Shown here: piece after piece, positions 46,997 through 56,189 of the stretch | Layout of the letters: every line of letters starts with the position of its first letter | Position numbering within the stretch: position 1 is the first letter of the stretch | Source: Pseudomonas sp. FP453 | GTDB lineage: Bacteria > Pseudomonadota > Gammaproteobacteria > Pseudomonadales > Pseudomonadaceae | Assembly: GCF_030687495.1 (NCBI RefSeq) | Contig: NZ_CP117435.1 | Location: forward strand, 2,422,501-2,486,500 | DNA length: 64,000 bases | Direction: 5' to 3' | Position numbers and translations under genes: made by a program | Notes under the pieces: generated by a model | What the model was told of the DNA's origin: nothing | Database searches by the model: none | Seen by the model: the letters and a program-made list of their open reading frames with translations, nothing else

Positions 46997-48550
46997 ATGC
47001 AGCACCAGTGGGATGAAATGCACCGCACCCGCAAGCCCACTTTTGTGATGTGCGGCGAGCCCCAGGGCGATGTGCTCAATCTCTACGTTCACGGTTACTC
47101 GGCCTTCTTCAACCGCCAGCAACTGGGCAACTTCACGGCGCAACTGGCGAGCATCGAAGGCTCGACCAATGTGATGCTGTTCTGGCCGGCCGGGCATTTC
47201 CTGGAAAACCTCTTCGCCCCGTTCAAGGAGGTGATCGGCGCGATGCTTGGCGGTGGTGGCCTGGGCGCGGCGACCGTGGGGGTGGGCAAGGCGATTGCCT
47301 ACTTTCTGGACCATTACAAAAGTGTCGAGGCGCGTGTCGATGAGGTCGCCCAGACCTTGCTGCCCGAGCTGGCCAACTACCTGCACGCCGAGGCGTTGCC
47401 GGTACGGCGTATCAATCTGGTCGGCCATTCCCTGGGCGCGCGCATCCTGGTCAAGAGCCTGTTGGCCAACCCGGAGACGGCCCGCGAACTGCCGTTGAAC
47501 AACGTGCTGCTGATGGGCGGGGCGATCTGTACGTCGAGCCCGTGGGATGAGGTGTCGGCGCCGCTCCAGGGGCGGCTGATCAACTGTCATTCCAGCAAGG
47601 ACTGGGCGCTGGCGATCAAGCCGGATAACGAGCGTTGCATCGGGCGTTACGCCATCCCGTTGACGCCTGCCCTCAAGGCCAAGGTGAGCAATGTGCACCT
47701 GGCGACCTTCGATCATGCGGCGTATTGGCCGCAGTTGAAGACCGTGGTGCAGTACACCGACCTGTTGCAGGAGCGGCGCGGCATGATCCGCGCTGACCAG
47801 CGCAGCAGCGAAGTGCGCTTTGCCGAAGAGGATGGGGAGCTGTTCCCGGCGCTGGTGCAGGCGCGGCCGGATGAGTTGAAGTTCCTCGCCGAACTGATGG
47901 CACAAAAGCGCAGTGCATCGATTGATGCCAGCGTGCGCGAGCCGTTGAAACTGGCCATCGAATTGCAGCGCATGGGCGGCGACAGCTTTATGAACCTCGC
48001 CCGGGGCCATGGCGTGAGTTACCGCCAGATCGCCGAAGATGTCGCACAGCGGCTGGGAATCAAGTTCGATCAGTCGCTGGATACGGTCGAGCTGGCAGAT
48101 ATCGAAGCGCAGGTCGCGGAACACCTTATCGAGCAGTACAAGGACAAACTCGATAGCGCCGACCGGCAGGCGTTCGACGCCGAACTGCAGGCGGCGGCGC
48201 AAAAGGAGCAGGGGGTGTTTGCGCGCTTCAGCGTAGGCCGCTCGGCCACCACCGCGTTGAGTGGCACGGCGTTGGCGGGACTCACCGGGTTTATCCTGCG
48301 GCGCGGGGCGGCCACGGCGATTCCGGTGGTGGGCCAGGCATTGGCGGCAGCGATGCTGTTGGTCAGCGGGGTGCGCGCGTTTTCCGGCCCGGCCTATTCG
48401 ATCACCACCCTGGCGGTGTTGGTGGTGGGCGTGATCCGCCAGCGCATGGAACGCGAGGCGCTGAACCAGGAAATGGACCTGGTGGTGCAAGTGGTGGAAG
48501 CGTTCGACCTGCCCCGGGACACGGTGATGCGCACGGTTGCGTCCGACTGA
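46997..48550 (+). CDS. DUF726-type hydrolase joined to a YaaW-like C-terminal domain
   Basis: The 517-residue protein has two parts. Residues about 1-260 form an alpha/beta-hydrolase with LNLYVHGYSAFFNR and the nucleophile motif INLVGHSLGARILVKSLL, resembling DUF726/lipase proteins. Residues about 280-510 resemble the YaaW/UPF0174 family: helices (ELKFLAELMAQKR), a soluble middle and a Gly/Ala-rich membrane-like region (ATAIPVVGQALAAAMLLVSG). Such a pairing suggests a membrane-associated esterase, but substrate and role are unknown. ATG 46997 with AGGAG upstream is the start; the open frame to 46724 is the overlapping tail of the AraC gene read in another frame. Confidence 0.65.
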   Translation: MQHQWDEMHRTRKPTFVMCGEPQGDVLNLYVHGYSAFFNRQQLGNFTAQLASIEGSTNVMLFWPAGHFLENLFAPFKEVIGAMLGGGGLGAATVGVGKAIAYFLDHYKSVEARVDEVAQTLLPELANYLHAEALPVRRINLVGHSLGARILVKSLLANPETARELPLNNVLLMGGAICTSSPWDEVSAPLQGRLINCHSSKDWALAIKPDNERCIGRYAIPLTPALKAKVSNVHLATFDHAAYWPQLKTVVQYTDLLQERRGMIRADQRSSEVRFAEEDGELFPALVQARPDELKFLAELMAQKRSASIDASVREPLKLAIELQRMGGDSFMNLARGHGVSYRQIAEDVAQRLGIKFDQSLDTVELADIEAQVAEHLIEQYKDKLDSADRQAFDAELQAAAQKEQGVFARFSVGRSATTALSGTALAGLTGFILRRGAATAIPVVGQALAAAMLLVSGVRAFSGPAYSITTLAVLVVGVIRQRMEREALNQEMDLVVQVVEAFDLPRDTVMRTVASD

Positions 48551-48587
48551 TAAGCTTCCCGCCCTATGCATTTGCCTGGAATACCGC

Positions 48588-49909
48588 GTGAAATTCAGCC
48601 TGCCGAAAATCGCCACCGCCCCGTTCTGCCCGCCGGAGGTGGCCGGCTCCGTTGCCGTTGACCCCAAGGCGTCGTTCTTCAAGCGGATGTTGATGTTCGC
48701 CGGTCCCGGCCTGTTGATTTCCATCGGCTACATGGACCCCGGCAACTGGGCCACGGCCATCGAGGCGGGCTCGCGCTACGGTTACAGCCTGCTGTTTGTG
48801 GTGCTGCTGGCCAGCCTGGCGGGGATGGCGGTGCAGTGCCTGTGCTCGCGGCTGGGCATCGCCACCGGCAAGGACCTCGCGCAACTGTGCCGCGAGCGCT
48901 ACAGCCAGCGTTCCGCACGTACCCAGTGGCTGTTGGCGGAAATCTCCATCATCGCCACCGACCTGGCCGAAGTGCTTGGTTGCGCCTTGGCGTTTCACCT
49001 GCTGCTCGGCGTGTCGTTGACCACCGGCATTGTCATCACCGCGTTCGATACGCTGCTGATCCTGGCCCTGCAGAACCGTGGTTTCCGCCGCCTGGAAGCG
49101 ATCATGCTGGCGCTGGTGGCAACGATCGGCGTGTGTTTCTTCATCGAACTGCTGCTGATCAAGCCCTACTGGCCGGATGTGCTCAGCGGCTTCACGCCGT
49201 CACTGTCGGCCATCAGCGATGCTGCGCCGCTGTACCTGGCCATCGGCATTCTGGGCGCCACGGTCATGCCGCATAACCTCTACCTGCACACCTCGATTGT
49301 GCAGACCCGCCTGATTGGCAAGGACCTCGCCAGCAAACAGGACGCGGTGAAGCTGGCGCGCATCGACACCATCGGCTCCCTGGCCCTGGCCCTGCTGGTC
49401 AACGCCGCCATCCTGGTGCTGGCCGCTGCGGCGTTCTACAAGACCGGCCATACCGACGTGGTGGAAATCCAGGACGCCTACCACTTGCTCGACCCGCTGG
49501 TGGGCGGCGCCTTTGCCAGCATCTCCTGTTTGGTGTGGCATTGCTGGCGTCCGGGCAAAGCTCGACGTTCACCGGCACCATCGCCGGGCAAGTGATCATG
49601 GAGGGCTACCTCAACCTGCGGATTCCGTGCTGGCAACGCCGCCTGATTACTCGCGGGTTGGCGCTGATCCCGGCGTTTCTCGGGGTGTGGTTGCTGGGGG
49701 ACGGAGCCATTGGCAAGTTGTTGATTCTCAGCCAGGTGGTGCTCAGCCTGCAGTTGCCGTTTGCGTTGTATCCGTTGATCCGCATGACTGGCGATAAACA
49801 ACTGATGGGGCCGTTTGTGAATCGGCTGCCGACCCGGGTGTTGGCGTGGTTGCTGTTTGCGGTGATCAGTGGGGCGAATGGGTGGTTGATTGGGCAGTGG
49901 GTGTTTTGA
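48588..49909 (+). pseudogene. mntH: Nramp divalent-metal transporter MntH, frameshifted
   Basis: MntH imports Mn(II)/Fe(II) with protons. The first part has the metal-site segments SIGYMDPGNWATAIEAG (DPGN, helix 1) and ILGATVMPHNLYLHTS (MPHN, helix 6). The frame breaks in helix 8 near 49522-49525, where TCTC seems to carry an extra TC. Removing it gives ASILFGVALLASGQSSTFTGT and a normal end at 49909, about 439 residues. Loss of one base is an alternative repair that leaves one extra residue. As read, the protein stops at 49595, missing the last three or four helices. GTG 48588 is the likely start. Confidence 0.8.
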
Positions 49910-49926
49910 GTCGTAACGTTTGGGCG

Positions 49927-50304
49927 TCACACCAGAATCGCAAGGGATGTGTACTGGGCTACGTGCGGATCGGCCGTAATCAACCTCATCGGCTCGTTCA
50001 TGGCGACTGCGACGATGAGCCGATCGAAGGGATCTTTGTGATGATGCTCAAGATCCTTTACGGCACTGGCGTGTTCAGTCGTGATGGGTAGCTCGACGAA
50101 GCCGCTGTCCAGGCAAAGTTCACGGAGCTTGTTCATGTCTACATTGAGTTTCCCCAAGCCGACCTTGATTGCCATTTCCCAGAATGTTGCAGCGCTGACG
50201 TAAATTTCTGCCGCATTCTCAATATGTTTTTGAGCTTTGCTGGAGAGTTTGGGGTCATCAGTCAGCGACCAAAGCAAAATGTGGGTATCCAACAAGACCC
50301 TCAT
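49927..50304 (-). CDS. PIN-domain toxin (VapC-like)
   Basis: This is a 125-residue PIN-domain ribonuclease. Acidic metal-binding residues lie in LLDTHILLWSL (Asp near 6), AATFWEMAIKVG (Glu near 43) and DPFDRLIVAVA (Asp near 93 and 96). It probably cleaves RNA when freed from its partner. The start ATG overlaps the antitoxin stop by 4 bp, the standard toxin-antitoxin coupling. It belongs to the group annotated as PIN toxins paired with Phd-type antitoxins. Confidence 0.87.
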   Translation of the reverse strand: MRVLLDTHILLWSLTDDPKLSSKAQKHIENAAEIYVSAATFWEMAIKVGLGKLNVDMNKLRELCLDSGFVELPITTEHASAVKDLEHHHKDPFDRLIVAVAMNEPMRLITADPHVAQYTSLAILV

Positions 50305-50540
50305 AGAGGGTTGCCCTCGAAGGCGTCCAGTAGATCGTCCGGTAAAGGCGCATCAAAGTCGTCAGGAACAACAAACATGCCTTTCATCGCACCAATTCGC
50401 GGCCCCTTGGGCTTCGTTATGGGGACAAGTTGCGCCATCGCGCGGCCATGTTTGGAGATGGTGATGGTTTTGCCGGCGGCGGCTTCATCGACCAGTTTTG
50501 ACAGATTGTTTTTAGCTTCACCCAAGGGCACGGTATTCAT
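50301..50540 (-). CDS. Phd/YefM-family antitoxin
   Basis: The 79-residue antitoxin has an N-terminal Phd/YefM DNA-binding and dimer domain (VPLGEAKNNLSKLVDEAAAGKTITISKHGRAMAQLVP). Its acidic C-terminal tail (VPDDFDAPLPDDLLDAFEG) should bind and block the PIN toxin. I chose ATG 50540 (AGGGGGAAA upstream) rather than the longer frame. Region 50541-50777 upstream holds no gene and should carry the pair's self-regulated promoter. Confidence 0.85.
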   Translation of the reverse strand: MNTVPLGEAKNNLSKLVDEAAAGKTITISKHGRAMAQLVPITKPKGPRIGAMKGMFVVPDDFDAPLPDDLLDAFEGNPL

Positions 50541-50777
50541 GCGGATTTCCCCCTGTTTGGGCCAAATATAGTCACTGCTCCGTGAGCTATCAAAGACGGC
50601 CTGACAACTGGCTGTAGCCGCTCGCTTGGTATGGGGTTTTTTGTCGTAGATGAAGTCCATGGCATCTCTCCGAAAATGATTTCGGCAAAGTCTGCTCCAG
50701 AGCGAGGTTCCGCAAAATAGTGGCCCGAACAATCAGAACGAACCTACTTGCGAAGTTCGGAAAAATCCTCAAAAGCC

Positions 50778-51710
50778 TCACCGATCCCAATACGGCACCA
50801 CCCCAAAACACTCCACAAAATAATCAATCACCGTGCGCACCTTCAGCGACAACCGCCGGCTACCCGGCCACAGCGCGGCAATCTGCTGCGGCTCCAGCGT
50901 GGTCGCCACTTCGTACTCCGTGAGCACCGCTTGCAAGGTGCCGGCGCGCAAGCCTTCGCCAATCAGCCAGGACGGAAACACCACCAGCCCCAGGCCTTGT
51001 TCGGCGGCGTGGGTCAGGGTGTCGGCGTGGTTGCCGGTGATCGGGCCCTTGACGCTGTAGGGCGTCCAGTCGCCGCCGTCGCGGCGGAAGAACCAGCGTT
51101 GCTGGCCGGTGATGCCTTTGTAGGCCAGGCAGTGGTGGTTGACCAATTCGTCGGGATGCTTGGGCGTGCCGTGGCGGGCCAGGTAGGCGGGGCTGGCGGC
51201 GATGCGAAAGCGCTGCGGCGCGAAGATGCGCGCTTGCATGCCCGAGTCGTTGAGCACGCCGATGCGAAACAGCAGGTCGGTGCCGTCTTGCAGGGGATCG
51301 ACGTAGGTGTCGGTCTGCTGGATGTCCAGTTGCAACTTGGGATAGCGCCGGCACAGCTCGCCCAGCCACGGTGACAGGTGGCGCTGGCCGAACACCATCG
51401 GCGCGTTGATGCGCACCAGGCCGCTGGGTTCGCGCTCCTGTTCCTGCAAGGCCTGGCCGGCGGTTTCCAGTTGTTCCAGCAGCAGGCGCGCGTGATGCCC
51501 GAGCAGGCGCCCGGCCTCGGTGGGGCTGACCGCACGGGTGTGGCGGTAGAGCAATTGCTGGCCGAGGGCCTGTTCCATCAGCTGGATCTGCCGGGAGATA
51601 GAGGAGGGCGCCAGGCTTTCGCGGCGGGCCACTTCGGAAAAGCTGCCATGGTCGAGCACGGCCACAAACAGGCGCAGCGCCTTGAAACTCAGTTCATTCA
51701 AACCCTGCAT
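50778..51710 (-). CDS. LysR-type transcriptional regulator
   Basis: The 310-residue protein has a typical LysR winged helix (about 7-65: LSFKALRLFVAVLDHGSFSEVARRESLAPSSISRQIQLME) and a periplasmic-binding-protein-like sensor domain. I chose ATG 51710 because the helix-turn-helix begins at once. It is divergent from two DUF606 transporter genes (116 bp between), which it probably regulates. Confidence 0.9.
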   Translation of the reverse strand: MQGLNELSFKALRLFVAVLDHGSFSEVARRESLAPSSISRQIQLMEQALGQQLLYRHTRAVSPTEAGRLLGHHARLLLEQLETAGQALQEQEREPSGLVRINAPMVFGQRHLSPWLGELCRRYPKLQLDIQQTDTYVDPLQDGTDLLFRIGVLNDSGMQARIFAPQRFRIAASPAYLARHGTPKHPDELVNHHCLAYKGITGQQRWFFRRDGGDWTPYSVKGPITGNHADTLTHAAEQGLGLVVFPSWLIGEGLRAGTLQAVLTEYEVATTLEPQQIAALWPGSRRLSLKVRTVIDYFVECFGVVPYWDR

Positions 51711-51826
51711 CGGGACTCCATGCTGTGCGTATTGCGCAAAGGTGTTGTCGGCATGCTGCCATTTATCGCACAGCACCACCACCGGATAATGCGCGCCATG
51801 TCTCTTTCTTGAAGCGCAGGTGATGT

Positions 51827-52315
51827 ATGCAGGCAAGTTCCATGGAGGGCGCGGCGCTGGCCGTGCCGAAGAAAAACCTCTTGCGGCTGTTGTTGCTGCC
51901 GCTGGTGATCCTGGCGGGCATGGGCCTGTCGGTGGAGGCCGGGTTGCTGGGGCCTTTGGGTGTGCAGGTCGGCCATTTGTGGGCGACGTTGAGCATCTTC
52001 GGCGTCGGCTCGGCGATTCTGTATTTACTGCTGTTGTTCAGCGGCCCGCAAAAGGGCCCGGCATTGACCGACCTACCGCGCTGGCAGTTGATCGGCGGCT
52101 TCCTGGGGCCGATGTACGTGGTGGTGCTGACCCTGGCCACGCCGCATATCGGCATCGCCATGACCATGATCGCGATTCTGTCCGGGCAGGTGGGCAAGAG
52201 CGTGTTGATCGACCATTTCGGCTGGTTCGGCACTGCGCGCAAGCGGGTCAATGGTGAACGCTGGATTGCGTTGGCGTTGATTGTGGCGGCACTGATCTTG
52301 ATTGCACGAGGGTAA
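51827..52315 (+). CDS. DUF606/YdcZ-type transporter subunit, first of a pair
   Basis: This 162-residue membrane protein has about five helices of the DMT-superfamily DUF606 (YdcZ) family. It keeps the characteristic LVILAGMGLSVEAGLLGPLG start and PRWQLIGGFLGPMYVVV segment. It is followed 4 bp later by a second member, suggesting a heterodimeric small-molecule transporter. The substrate is unknown. Confidence 0.82.
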   Translation: MQASSMEGAALAVPKKNLLRLLLLPLVILAGMGLSVEAGLLGPLGVQVGHLWATLSIFGVGSAILYLLLLFSGPQKGPALTDLPRWQLIGGFLGPMYVVVLTLATPHIGIAMTMIAILSGQVGKSVLIDHFGWFGTARKRVNGERWIALALIVAALILIARG

Positions 52316-52319
52316 GGCG

Positions 52320-52775
52320 ATGAATCTGATTCTGTTGTTGGTGCTGGTGATTGCCGCCGGTGCGGTGTTGAGTGTGCAGGCCGCGATCAACGGGCGCCTG
52401 GGCCAGACGGTGGGTGTGTTGCGCAGCAGTCTGCTGACCTTTGCCGTGGGCGCGCTGACCACGGCGCTGTTGATTTTCTTCTTTGAACCCACCCAGGCCG
52501 TGAGCTTGCTGGAAGTGCCGAAATGGCAACTGACCGGCGCCTTGTTTGGCGTGGTGTACATGATGGTGATGGTCGGCGCGGTGCCGATTGTGGGCACGGC
52601 GGTGGCCACGGTGGCGGTGATCGTCGGGCAGTTGGGCATGGGGATGTTGATCGACAACTTTGGCTGGCTGGGCAACCCGGCGATCGAGTTGTCGGGGAGC
52701 CGGATTGTGGCGATGCTGTGCCTGGCGTTGGCGTTGGTGTTCATGTATCGCAGTAACACGCGTCAGGCCGACTGA
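52320..52775 (+). CDS. DUF606/YdcZ-type transporter subunit, second of a pair
   Basis: This 151-residue paralogue of the preceding gene has matching positions (VIAAGAVLSVQAAINGRLGQ, VPKWQLTGALFGVVYMMVMV). I chose ATG 52320, 4 bp after the preceding stop, over an upstream GTG at 52302 inside that gene. Adjacent short paralogues normally form antiparallel pairs in this superfamily. Confidence 0.82.
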   Translation: MNLILLLVLVIAAGAVLSVQAAINGRLGQTVGVLRSSLLTFAVGALTTALLIFFFEPTQAVSLLEVPKWQLTGALFGVVYMMVMVGAVPIVGTAVATVAVIVGQLGMGMLIDNFGWLGNPAIELSGSRIVAMLCLALALVFMYRSNTRQAD

Positions 52776-52803
52776 CGCAGTCAAAAAATGTGGGAGTGCC
52801 CCC

Positions 52804-52893
52804 TGTGGGAGCGGGCTTGCCCGCGATAGCGGTAGATCAGTCAAGAAATGTATCGACTGACACACCGCTATCGCGGGCAAGCCCGCTCCCACA
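52804..52893. repeat. REPIN, class GGAGCGGGCTTGCCC
   Basis: Inverted REP pair with the GCGATAGCGGT extension, 28 bp after the second DUF606 gene and about 60 bp before the AraC gene. Confidence 0.9.
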
Positions 52894-52952
52894 TTGGGAT
52901 TTGTGTGCTGCTTCTAAAAATCAGCTCGGCTTGGCGCGCGTCACTGATTACC

Positions 52953-53752
52953 ATGAACGCCCAGATCCCGACTGACGTACTCCCCATGGCCCTGGCCGCG
53001 CCCCCCGACCTCAGTGATCACGCCGTCCCCGTGCAACCCCTGGCACGCACCTACCCGCGTGGGTTGTACGTGGAGCCCCATCGCCACGACTGGGGCCAAT
53101 TGCTCTACGCCATGAGCGGCGTGATGTGGGTCGAAACCCCACGCGAAGCCCTGGTGGTCCCGCCCCAGCGTGCCGTCTGGTTGCCGCCGGGGGTGGAACA
53201 CGGGATTCGCGTGGTGTCGGATTTGCAGATGCGCAATATCTACCTGCGCCCGGCGCTGGCGGCGACGTTGGACAGCCAGGTGCAGGTGATCGAGGTCGGC
53301 GGCTTGCTGCGTGAACTGATCGTCACGTTGGTGGACGAGGGTGACAGCGGTGATGCGGGCTATTACGACGCGGTGGGTGCGCCTGGCGTTGCTGGAACTG
53401 CAACGGGCGCGCCGCTCGCCGATCCGCATCGCCATGCCGGTGGAGGCCGACCGTCGCTTGATCAACGCCTGCCAGGCCGTGATGGCCGCGCCCTCGTTGG
53501 AAGTCCCCTTCGAACAACACGCCGAGGCGGCCGGTGCCAGCGTGCGCACCTTGTCGCGGCTGTTCCAGCACCACCTGGGCATGGGTTTCGCCGAATGGCG
53601 GCGCCAGGTGCAACTGGCCACGGCGGTGGCGGAGTTGATCCAGGGCCAGCCGGTCAGCAGCATCGCGCGGTCATTGGGTTTATTCGCCAAGCAGTTTCAG
53701 CGACATGTTCCGTCGCGAGCTCGGGGTGGCGCCGTCGCACTACGTCGGTTGA
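52953..53752 (+). pseudogene. AraC-family regulator with two frameshifts
   Basis: The repaired protein would be about 265 residues: a cupin sensor (GLYVEPHRHDWGQLLYAMSGVMWVETP) and an AraC DNA-binding domain (AAGASVRTLSRLFQHHLGMGFAEWRRQV). The first break is in the GGG at 53375-53377, where one G fewer gives YYDAVVRLALLELQRA. The second is in the TTT at 53679-53681, where one T fewer gives ARSLGYSPSSFSDMFRRELG and a normal stop at 53752. As read, the DNA-binding domain is not made in frame. Two single-base insertions in short runs could be decay or sequence error. Confidence 0.78.
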
Positions 53753-53840
53753 GGGGTTGGCCGATAATCTGAAGCACTTGGCCGATGCTTCAGGCGTGCG
53801 CTCTCTACACTGAGCCCATCCACCCACCAGGCGCCCTCCC

Positions 53841-54014
53841 ATGAGTTACCTGATTTCCCTCGCCATCGGCTTGTTTGTCGGCGTGCTCTACGGCGCCCTG
53901 GACTTCCGCTCGCCCGCGCCACCGGCCATCGCCCTGGTCGGCCTGATGGGCATGTTGCTGGGCGAAAAGCTCTGGCCCTTGGGGCGGCAGCTGGTCAGCG
54001 GTTGGTTGTCCTGA
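53841..54014 (+). CDS. XapX-domain (DUF1427) small membrane protein
   Basis: This 57-residue protein has two hydrophobic helices (LISLAIGLFVGVLYGAL and AIALVGLMGMLLGEKL) and the family's S/APAPPAIALVGL turn between them. CCCTCCC precedes ATG 53841 and no strong ribosome site is visible. The family is named from xanthosine-operon XapX; its role is unknown. Confidence 0.75.
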   Translation: MSYLISLAIGLFVGVLYGALDFRSPAPPAIALVGLMGMLLGEKLWPLGRQLVSGWLS

Positions 54015-54045
54015 TTTCCTTTTTTCCCTTCGATGGATGTTGGCC

Positions 54046-55005
54046 ATGAAAGCACTGCAATTTTCCGCCACCGGCGATCTCGCCTCCCTGCGTTACGTCG
54101 ACGTCGCCACCCCGGTGCCCGCCGCCAGTGAAGTGCTGGTGCAGATCAAGGCGGCGGGATTGAACCCCAGCGACGTGAAAAACGTGCTCGGCCGTTTCCC
54201 CTACACCACCTTGCCCCGCATTCCCGGGCGTGACTTTGCCGGCGTTGTCGTTGAAGGTCCGCAGGCGTTGCTTGGCCAGGAGGTCTGGGGCACGGGGCGA
54301 GATCTCGGTTTTTTTGCCGACGGTTCCCACGCTGAGTACCTCACCGTTTCAGCCAAAGGTGTGGCGCACAAGCCCAGCCATCTGAGTTTCGCCCAGGCCG
54401 CCAGCCTTGGCGTGCCGTACACCACCGCCTGGGATGCCCTGGAGCGCAGCGGCGTCGGCAAAGGTACGCGGTTGCTGGTGATTGGCGCCAACGGTGCCGT
54501 AGGCAGTGCGGCTTTGGCCCTGGCGAACATTCGTGGCGCCCAGGTGCTGGCGGCGGTGCGGCGGGCGGAGCAGGTCGAGGTGTTGCAGAAGCAGGGGGTA
54601 GAGGCTATTGCCTTGGGCAAGCCAGAAGACTTGGGCGTGCAGGTCAACAGCGTGTTCAAGGGCGGCGCCGATGTGATCTTCGACACCACTGGTTTCTGGT
54701 TGCCCGCAGCGGTCGCCGGTTTGGCGCCGTTTGGTCGCATCGCCATCATCGCCGCGCCGGTGGACGGCCAGGTGCAATTGCCGGCCCTGGCGTTGTACCG
54801 CAAGGGCGGTTCGGTGGTGGGGATCAACTCGTTGCTCTACAACTGCGAGCAGTGCGCGGTGATGCTGGAGCAGTTCGGGCGGTTTTTTGATGAGGGCTCG
54901 CTGCCGCTGCCGACGGGGTTGCGGGAAGTGGCGTTGGTGGAGGGGTTGCAAAGCTATGTGGAAGTGAACAGTGGCAGCGTAGACAAGATCATCTTCCTGC
55001 CCTGA
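54046..55005 (+). CDS. MDR-family NADPH:quinone oxidoreductase-like enzyme
   Basis: This 319-residue medium-chain reductase lacks zinc ligands. It has an N-terminal GroES-like part (VLVQIKAAGLNPSDVKNVLG, IPGRDFAGVVVEG) and a Rossmann domain (LLVIGANGAVGSAALALANIRGAQVLAAVRR), as in quinone oxidoreductases and related detoxifying reductases. ATG 54046 is preferred, with ATG 54037 possible. The last third becomes rich in G-ending codons (33 G against 17 C in the last 59). Confidence 0.85.
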   Translation: MKALQFSATGDLASLRYVDVATPVPAASEVLVQIKAAGLNPSDVKNVLGRFPYTTLPRIPGRDFAGVVVEGPQALLGQEVWGTGRDLGFFADGSHAEYLTVSAKGVAHKPSHLSFAQAASLGVPYTTAWDALERSGVGKGTRLLVIGANGAVGSAALALANIRGAQVLAAVRRAEQVEVLQKQGVEAIALGKPEDLGVQVNSVFKGGADVIFDTTGFWLPAAVAGLAPFGRIAIIAAPVDGQVQLPALALYRKGGSVVGINSLLYNCEQCAVMLEQFGRFFDEGSLPLPTGLREVALVEGLQSYVEVNSGSVDKIIFLP

Positions 55006-55033
55006 CCCGGTCTAAGTACTGTAGGAAAACCTG

Positions 55034-55122
55034 TGTGGGAGCGGGCTTGCCCGCGATAGCGGTAGTCCAGCCAGCACATCAGTGGCTGATCTATCGCTAT
55101 CGCGGGCAAGCCCGCTCCCACA
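55034..55122. repeat. REPIN, class GGAGCGGGCTTGCCC
   Basis: Inverted REP pair between the convergent oxidoreductase and nucleoside-permease genes. It occupies almost the whole gap and may serve as a bidirectional transcript end. Confidence 0.9.
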
Positions 55123-55150
55123 TGAGTTTTTCGCCAACAGGTGGTTGTGA

Positions 55151-56173
55151 CTAGGCCTCAGGCACGCCCTTTTCCCACGCCGACCAGTTCTTGAGGATCG
55201 CCTGCACCAGCGGATTACCCGTGCGGTACAGGTTCTCCAATGCCGGCACAAACCCACCCTGGTCCGCGTATTTCAGCAGGTTGTCCACCTCGCTGTAGCC
55301 CGGATATGGCCGGTCGAAGTCCGAACCCGCACGCACCACGGCCAAGCGCTGGATATCCACCAACCCCTCACGGCTGGCCCGCAGCAGTGCTTCATAGGTG
55401 GAGTTGTCCTCCTGCTGGGTGGTGCAGTACTCGCCCTTGTTATCGGTCAACAGTTTGGTCCACACCTCGGCCCGTTCGCTCAAGCGCGTGCCGGAAAACC
55501 AGGTGTTGCCCGCCAGGGTGTCGCAGCGGGTGACCTGTGGTGGCTGGTTGGCCGGAGCAGCCGGGTAGTGTTTGCGCCAGGCCGCCGATTCCTTGCTTTC
55601 GGTCAGCTCAACCTGATGCGACAGGGCAAACGCCTTGGCCTGTAACTTGGGGTTGAGCTCGAACACTTCGGTCTTGTAGTCCAGCGGCGGTTTCTCGTTG
55701 GGACCTTTGGTGTTGATGCCGATGTAACCGGTCGGCCAATCCTTCGGCGCATCCCGCGAGTCCAGTTCCCACTGCGTGCCGAACTCCACGAGATAGTGGG
55801 CCCAGGCCGCAGTACCGATGGTGCCGTGCTTGGGGCTGATGCCGGCGATCCCGGCGATCAGGAAGTAGCTCTGGCGCAGGTCGAACTTGGGCGACAAGGC
55901 CAGGGCCAGGGTGGACGCGGCTGCGTTGGTCTGGCCCATGCCGGTGACGAGCAGGCAGACGTCCTGGGTGTTGCAGCGGATCACCGGGTATTCGGCGGAC
56001 AGGCCCGGCACGCGGACCTCCTGCTTGAGTTCCAGGCGATCGATCCAGGTTTGCGCCTCGGGGGCGAACATGGTGATCAGCATCACCTTGGGTTTGATCG
56101 GCGCATCCGCCAATACCACGTGCGGTAACAGAGTCAGGCCCACAGCCAACGACAGACGGGAAAGTACGTTCAT
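55151..56173 (-). CDS. Purine nucleoside permease (NUP family)
   Basis: This 340-residue protein has a signal peptide (SRLSLAVGLTLLPHVVLA). The NUP-family body shows KPKVMLITMFAPEAQTWIDRL, LLVTGMGQTNAAASTLALAL and the late VVRAGSDFDRPYPG motif. The fold is related to nucleoside phosphorylases, and the family is linked to purine nucleoside uptake. It lies 16 bp downstream of tsx in the same operon, which supports a nucleoside role at the cell envelope. Confidence 0.87.
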   Translation of the reverse strand: MNVLSRLSLAVGLTLLPHVVLADAPIKPKVMLITMFAPEAQTWIDRLELKQEVRVPGLSAEYPVIRCNTQDVCLLVTGMGQTNAAASTLALALSPKFDLRQSYFLIAGIAGISPKHGTIGTAAWAHYLVEFGTQWELDSRDAPKDWPTGYIGINTKGPNEKPPLDYKTEVFELNPKLQAKAFALSHQVELTESKESAAWRKHYPAAPANQPPQVTRCDTLAGNTWFSGTRLSERAEVWTKLLTDNKGEYCTTQQEDNSTYEALLRASREGLVDIQRLAVVRAGSDFDRPYPGYSEVDNLLKYADQGGFVPALENLYRTGNPLVQAILKNWSAWEKGVPEA

Positions 56174-56189
56174 CCAAAAAGCTCCTCGA

